Assembly (NCBI GenBank): GCA_030613665.1 | Contig: JAUWLN010000080.1 | Span: 1-8,068 of the forward strand | Source of the DNA: Dehalococcoidia bacterium | GTDB taxonomy: Bacteria > Chloroflexota > Dehalococcoidia > Dehalococcoidales > RBG-16-60-22 | Length of the DNA stretch: 8,068 nucleotides | Direction of reading: 5' to 3' | Program-made: the position numbers and the translations under genes | The notes under the pieces: model-generated | Database searches by the model: none | The model's input: the letters and a program-made list of their open reading frames with translations, nothing else | Told to the model about the DNA's origin: nothing | In this document: positions 5,421 to 8,068 of the stretch, one piece after another | Layout: every line of letters begins with the position of its first letter | Position numbering within the stretch: the stretch's first letter is position 1

Positions 5421-6089
5421 GTGGAACAAATAAAGCTTTTGCTTGCTGACGACCACGCTGTAGTGCGAGAGGGCACCCGCCAAATCCTTGAGCAAGAACC
5501 GGATTTAACTGTGGTGGCTGAAGCCTGTGACGGGGAGGAGGCAATCAAGCTGGCCGGCACATCGCAGCCGGATGTAGCCATTATTGATATTTCAATGCCC
5601 AGAGTTGATGGTATTGAAGCCACGAAACAAATAAAGACGCTTTATCCCGGAATAGCCGTTCTCATTCTCACTGCTTATGACGACGACCAGTTCGTTTTCA
5701 GCCTCCTGGAAGCTGGGGCCGCTGGCTATTTGCTGAAAAGCGTTCGCGGTCAGGAATTGGTTGAGGCGATAAGGCAGGTCTACAACGGGGAGTCAGTGCT
5801 GCACCCGATCATTGCGCGCAAAGTACTAAACCGGTTTGCCCCAAAGGCGGGCAGGCTGGAGAGGAAAAAACCTGACAAAGTCTTGAGCAATCGTGAGATG
5901 GATGTGTTGAATATAGCCGCCAGAGGATTAAGTAATCAAGAGATTGCCAACGAGTTGTGCCTGAGTTTGCGTACCGTACAGGCACATCTGGGACATATCT
6001 TCAACAAACTGCAAGTTAGCTCCCGGACCGAGGCAGTGGTGCGTGCTATAAAAGAAGGTTGGGTTTTCGTTGATGACCTGCCGGTATGA
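5421..6089 (+). CDS. NarL/LuxR-family response regulator
   Basis: This 222-residue cytoplasmic DNA-binding protein has an N-terminal receiver domain (about residues 3-120): acidic pair Asp10/Asp11, phosphoacceptor Asp56 in IIDISMP, Thr84 and Lys106 in YLLKSV, all present. A linker leads to a LuxR/GerE-type helix-turn-helix (about 153-215) with LSNREMDVLNIAARGLSNQE and the recognition region LSLRTVQAHLGHIFNKL. Length and order are standard for NarL/DegU/LiaR-type regulators. The start is GTG at 5421, giving MEQIKLLLADDH, with GAGGG seven bases upstream. The kinase gene follows after 25 bases and is its likely partner. The targets are unknown; candidates are its own promoter and the neighbouring operons, where related motifs occur. 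Confidence 0.95.
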   Translation: MEQIKLLLADDHAVVREGTRQILEQEPDLTVVAEACDGEEAIKLAGTSQPDVAIIDISMPRVDGIEATKQIKTLYPGIAVLILTAYDDDQFVFSLLEAGAAGYLLKSVRGQELVEAIRQVYNGESVLHPIIARKVLNRFAPKAGRLERKKPDKVLSNREMDVLNIAARGLSNQEIANELCLSLRTVQAHLGHIFNKLQVSSRTEAVVRAIKEGWVFVDDLPV

Positions 6090-6114
6090 CTGAAAACCGA
6101 ATATAAATCGAAAG

Positions 6115-7758
6115 ATGACAACTCGTTTTTCATCAATAAGCCGCCTTGTAGCAATAATTCAAAAGCCCGGATTTTGGTTTCTCCTTACAATCATCGTGCT
6201 TATAACGGTATTGCACTATGCCGAATCCCAGGAATACCCGGGAATAATCTCTCAACTAATTGCCAACGTGGACTTGACGCGACATGCCTTCGAGAGAATT
6301 CTCTTTATGGCGCCTATTGTCTGGGCTGGTTTCCTCTTTGGCTGGAGGGGAGCCTTTGCGACTTCCCTGGTTGCCCTGGCCTGTCTGCTGCCTCGCGCGC
6401 TTTTTATCTCAGCGAATCAGACAGACGCCATCTTTGAGACAGGTGCCGTTTTTGTTATTGGAAATGTGGTGGCCATAAGTTTCGCTTCCCTTCGTAAAGA
6501 GCGAGAATACCGCAGTCAACTGGAGATAGCCCATCAGGAACTTAAAACAAATATTCAGGCCGTAAAAGAGAACGAACGAAGGCTTGCCTCATTGAATCAA
6601 ATCTCCAGCACAATATCTCAATCACTGGAACTGGGGCAGGTACTGAATGCGGCGATAGACAACGTTGTAGATATTATGCAGGTTGATGCCGCCTGGATAT
6701 TCCTGCTCAATGAGGAAACCGGGGAACTCGAGTTATCCGCTCACCATGGCTTTTCCGAGGAGTTTGCTCGTGGTATAGACAGGTTAAAGATAGGGGAGGG
6801 GTTTAGTGGGATAGTAGCTGAGACAGGTAAACCACTCTTTACTGAGAATGCATCCCAGGATTCTAGGCTTGCCAGGGAAGTGGTAAGTAATTATAACGTC
6901 CACTCCCTGCTGGCAGTACCCTTAAGCGCAAAAGGCGAGGTCAATGGGACGCTTGACATAGCCATGCATAGCTACAGAATGTTCCAGGAAGAGGAAATTG
7001 AACAGCTAACAGCTATTGGTAATCAGATTGGTATTGCCGTTGAAAACGCGCGTCTCTACCAGAGACAGCAGGAGGCGGTGGACCAGCTCGCTAAAATGCA
7101 AGAGAACCTCCGGTTTTACCTGCAACAGGTAACAAAAGCTCAGGAAGAAGAGAGGAAACGCATTTCACACGAGCTCCATGATGAGACAATTCAGGCGCTG
7201 GTGGTACTTTCACGCAGATTAGATAACCTGGCTTCTGATAAAAAGGGGTTACCGGAAGAGCACAGGCACAACCTGGAAGAGATATGGCAGCAAACCAATG
7301 ACGTTATCCGGGAGATTCGGAGGTTAAGCCAGGACTTGCGTCCAGCGGCACTGGATAGGCTTGGCCTGGTACCGGCGCTGGAATGGTTGGCTTCCGAAGC
7401 GACTGAATATTCGGGGATACGCACCGATGTCTCTGTGCTTGGAAATATAAAGCGTCTTCCCGGAGAAGTAGAGCTGGTGCTTTTCCGCATTACACAGGAA
7501 GCGTTAAGGAATGTCTGGCGACATTCCAGCGCAAGCACGGCAAAAATCAAGGCCGAGTTTGAGGAAGATAAGATAAGGATAACGGTAAGTGACAACGGGA
7601 AAGGCTTTCGAATTCCTGAACGCATGGTGGACTACGCCCGGGATGGCAAACTCGGGTTGGCCGGAATGCAGGAACGCGCTCAACTCATTGGCGGCACCTT
7701 GAAAGTATCCTCCCGGGAAGGTAAAGGAACAGACGTCGTCATAGAATCATCGTTTTGA
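6115..7758 (+). CDS. Membrane sensor histidine kinase with GAF and HisKA_3 domains (NarX/DegS class)
   Basis: This 547-residue kinase has about four N-terminal membrane helices (about 20-34, 62-78, 80-98 and 109-125), then a coiled linker (130-160) and a GAF domain (about 165-315: LGQVLNAAIDNVVDIM through QIGIAVENARLYQ). Next is a HisKA_3 dimerisation domain with EEERKRISHELHDETIQAL, where His355 in ELHD is the expected phosphoacceptor. The C-terminal ATPase domain has N-box EALRNVWRHS (Asn466), DNGKGF (493-498), GLAGMQERA and GKGTDV. All catalytic boxes are intact. The membrane region looks like an integral sensing domain without a large periplasmic loop, and resembles a KdpD-like four-helix module, though this is uncertain. 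The signal could be sensed in the membrane or by the GAF domain; no haem or iron-sulfur cysteine motif is seen in GAF. The gene is the second of the operon, and its ribosome site is weak (GAAAG close to the ATG). Confidence 0.93.
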   Translation: MTTRFSSISRLVAIIQKPGFWFLLTIIVLITVLHYAESQEYPGIISQLIANVDLTRHAFERILFMAPIVWAGFLFGWRGAFATSLVALACLLPRALFISANQTDAIFETGAVFVIGNVVAISFASLRKEREYRSQLEIAHQELKTNIQAVKENERRLASLNQISSTISQSLELGQVLNAAIDNVVDIMQVDAAWIFLLNEETGELELSAHHGFSEEFARGIDRLKIGEGFSGIVAETGKPLFTENASQDSRLAREVVSNYNVHSLLAVPLSAKGEVNGTLDIAMHSYRMFQEEEIEQLTAIGNQIGIAVENARLYQRQQEAVDQLAKMQENLRFYLQQVTKAQEEERKRISHELHDETIQALVVLSRRLDNLASDKKGLPEEHRHNLEEIWQQTNDVIREIRRLSQDLRPAALDRLGLVPALEWLASEATEYSGIRTDVSVLGNIKRLPGEVELVLFRITQEALRNVWRHSSASTAKIKAEFEEDKIRITVSDNGKGFRIPERMVDYARDGKLGLAGMQERAQLIGGTLKVSSREGKGTDVVIESSF

Positions 7759-7843
7759 TGCTCTCTTAAGGCAACAGTCATGGATGAAGGATAGTGCCGG
7801 CACAAGAAAGCCGATTACTGAAAACCCGTAAGCCCGGGTGCGC

Positions 7844-7876
7844 AGGCTCATTAAACAAATTTGCCTTTATATTTTT
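7844..7876 (+). terminator. Weak candidate terminator of the regulator-kinase operon
   Basis: AGGC (7844-7847) and GCCT (7863-7866) can pair across 15 bases and are followed by TTATATTTTT. The stem is only four base pairs, possibly extended by an inner AAA/TTT pairing with a bulge, so the call is weak. It lies about 85 bases after the kinase stop. Confidence 0.3.
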
Positions 7877-7981
7877 CTAGTTCCTCTCCGCAGAAATCAG
7901 TCCTCTCTTTGCCTTCGTGTTAGGCTCACTACTTACAGCAATCTCTCAGGTCCTCTTTAGCCCCGCTATATCAATTCGCTA

Positions 7982-8010
7982 ATACGCTTCCTATACGTAA
8001 AAATACGTAA
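7982..8010 (+). repeat. Helically phased ATACG direct repeats
   Basis: ATACG occurs at 7982-7986, 7993-7997 and 8003-8007, with steps of 11 and 10 bases. The last two are identical over eight bases (ATACGTAA) and each contains the palindrome TACGTA. Repeats on one face of the helix, in a gene-free region, suggest a cooperative protein-binding site. Confidence 0.5.
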
Positions 8011-8055
8011 TCTAAGGGCTGGAATTAAGTATAAACAACTAAGATTTCAGGATAC

Positions 8056-8068
8056 AAAATTAGGTATC
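8056..8068 (-). repeat. Intergenic motif ATACCTAAT, copy 3
   Basis: The reverse complement reads GATACCTAATTTT, identical to 5247-5259. The window ends here, so the match may extend further. Confidence 0.5.

Larger units (their letters stand above)
7759..8068. other. 310-base non-coding region after the kinase gene
   Basis: No supported gene lies here on either strand. The first part holds a 10-base perfect palindrome GTGCCGGCAC (7794-7803) and a weak terminator-like structure. The second part is AT-rich and holds three ATACG units about one helical turn apart (7982-8007) and motif ATACCTAAT at the very end. This looks like the regulatory region of a gene beyond the window. Confidence 0.6.

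Noticed and set aside
7794..7803. Palindrome GTGCCGGCAC as a regulatory site
   Set aside because: A single 10-base palindrome without a second copy, nearby promoter or T-run; chance is a sufficient explanation.
7747..7851. 34-residue minus-strand frame with a hydrophobic middle (GFSVIGFLVPALSF)
   Set aside because: No ribosome site, it overlaps the end of the kinase gene, lacks the M-x-W start of the other small proteins, and stands alone.
1..8068. Mobile element, CRISPR array or RNA gene
   Set aside because: No transposase or integrase, no terminal inverted repeats or target duplications, no regularly spaced repeats, and no tRNA- or rRNA-like sequence was recognised by eye.

Overview
The window most resembles an anaerobic Chloroflexota genome of the Dehalococcoidia type. 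This is an inference from three things: a formate dehydrogenase-like molybdopterin complex with a HybB/NrfD-type membrane subunit, very small membrane proteins next to a universal stress protein, and a NarX/NarL-style two-component pair. No rRNA, tRNA, CRISPR array, transposase or integrase is visible. Base composition looks moderate and fairly even.

Layout. (1) Bases 1-3456, + strand: a respiratory oxidoreductase operon. It holds the C-terminal half of a formate dehydrogenase-like catalytic subunit (fdhA-like, 5' end outside the window), a four-cluster ferredoxin-like subunit with a C-terminal membrane anchor (fdhB-like), and a ten-helix NrfD/HybB-type quinone-reactive membrane subunit. Both junctions are ATGA overlaps. 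The catalytic subunit carries an in-frame TAG at 96-98 inside an otherwise intact, conserved frame. (2) Bases 3457-4424, + strand: an 83-residue single-helix protein, then a universal stress protein with a perfect-consensus sigma-70 promoter. (3) Bases 4425-4629: gap between convergent genes with a stem-loop. (4) Bases 4630-5151, - strand: a mini-operon of three tiny membrane proteins (64, 38 and 60 aa). The 64-aa protein is a clear paralogue of the 83-aa one, and all four begin M-x-W. (5) Bases 5152-5420: divergent regulatory region. (6) Bases 5421-7758, + strand: a NarL/LuxR-type response regulator and a membrane-bound GAF-containing HisKA_3 histidine kinase. (7) Bases 7759-8068: no supported gene, but repeated, operator-like sequence.

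How the parts may fit together. The Fdh-like subunits would pass electrons from a periplasmic or extracytoplasmic molybdopterin site through iron-sulfur clusters to the quinone pool or to a partner enzyme. The two-component pair is of the class that often controls anaerobic respiration. A 9-base motif (ATACCTAAT) occurs in three intergenic regions: after the fdh operon, before the regulator and after the kinase. It is a candidate shared operator. A regulatory link between the kinase/regulator and the fdh or small-protein genes is a hypothesis, not something the sequence proves.

Main points for a second look: the amber codon in the fdhA-like gene, the M-x-W small membrane protein cluster (including a 38-residue gene easily missed by ORF callers), and the shared intergenic motif.
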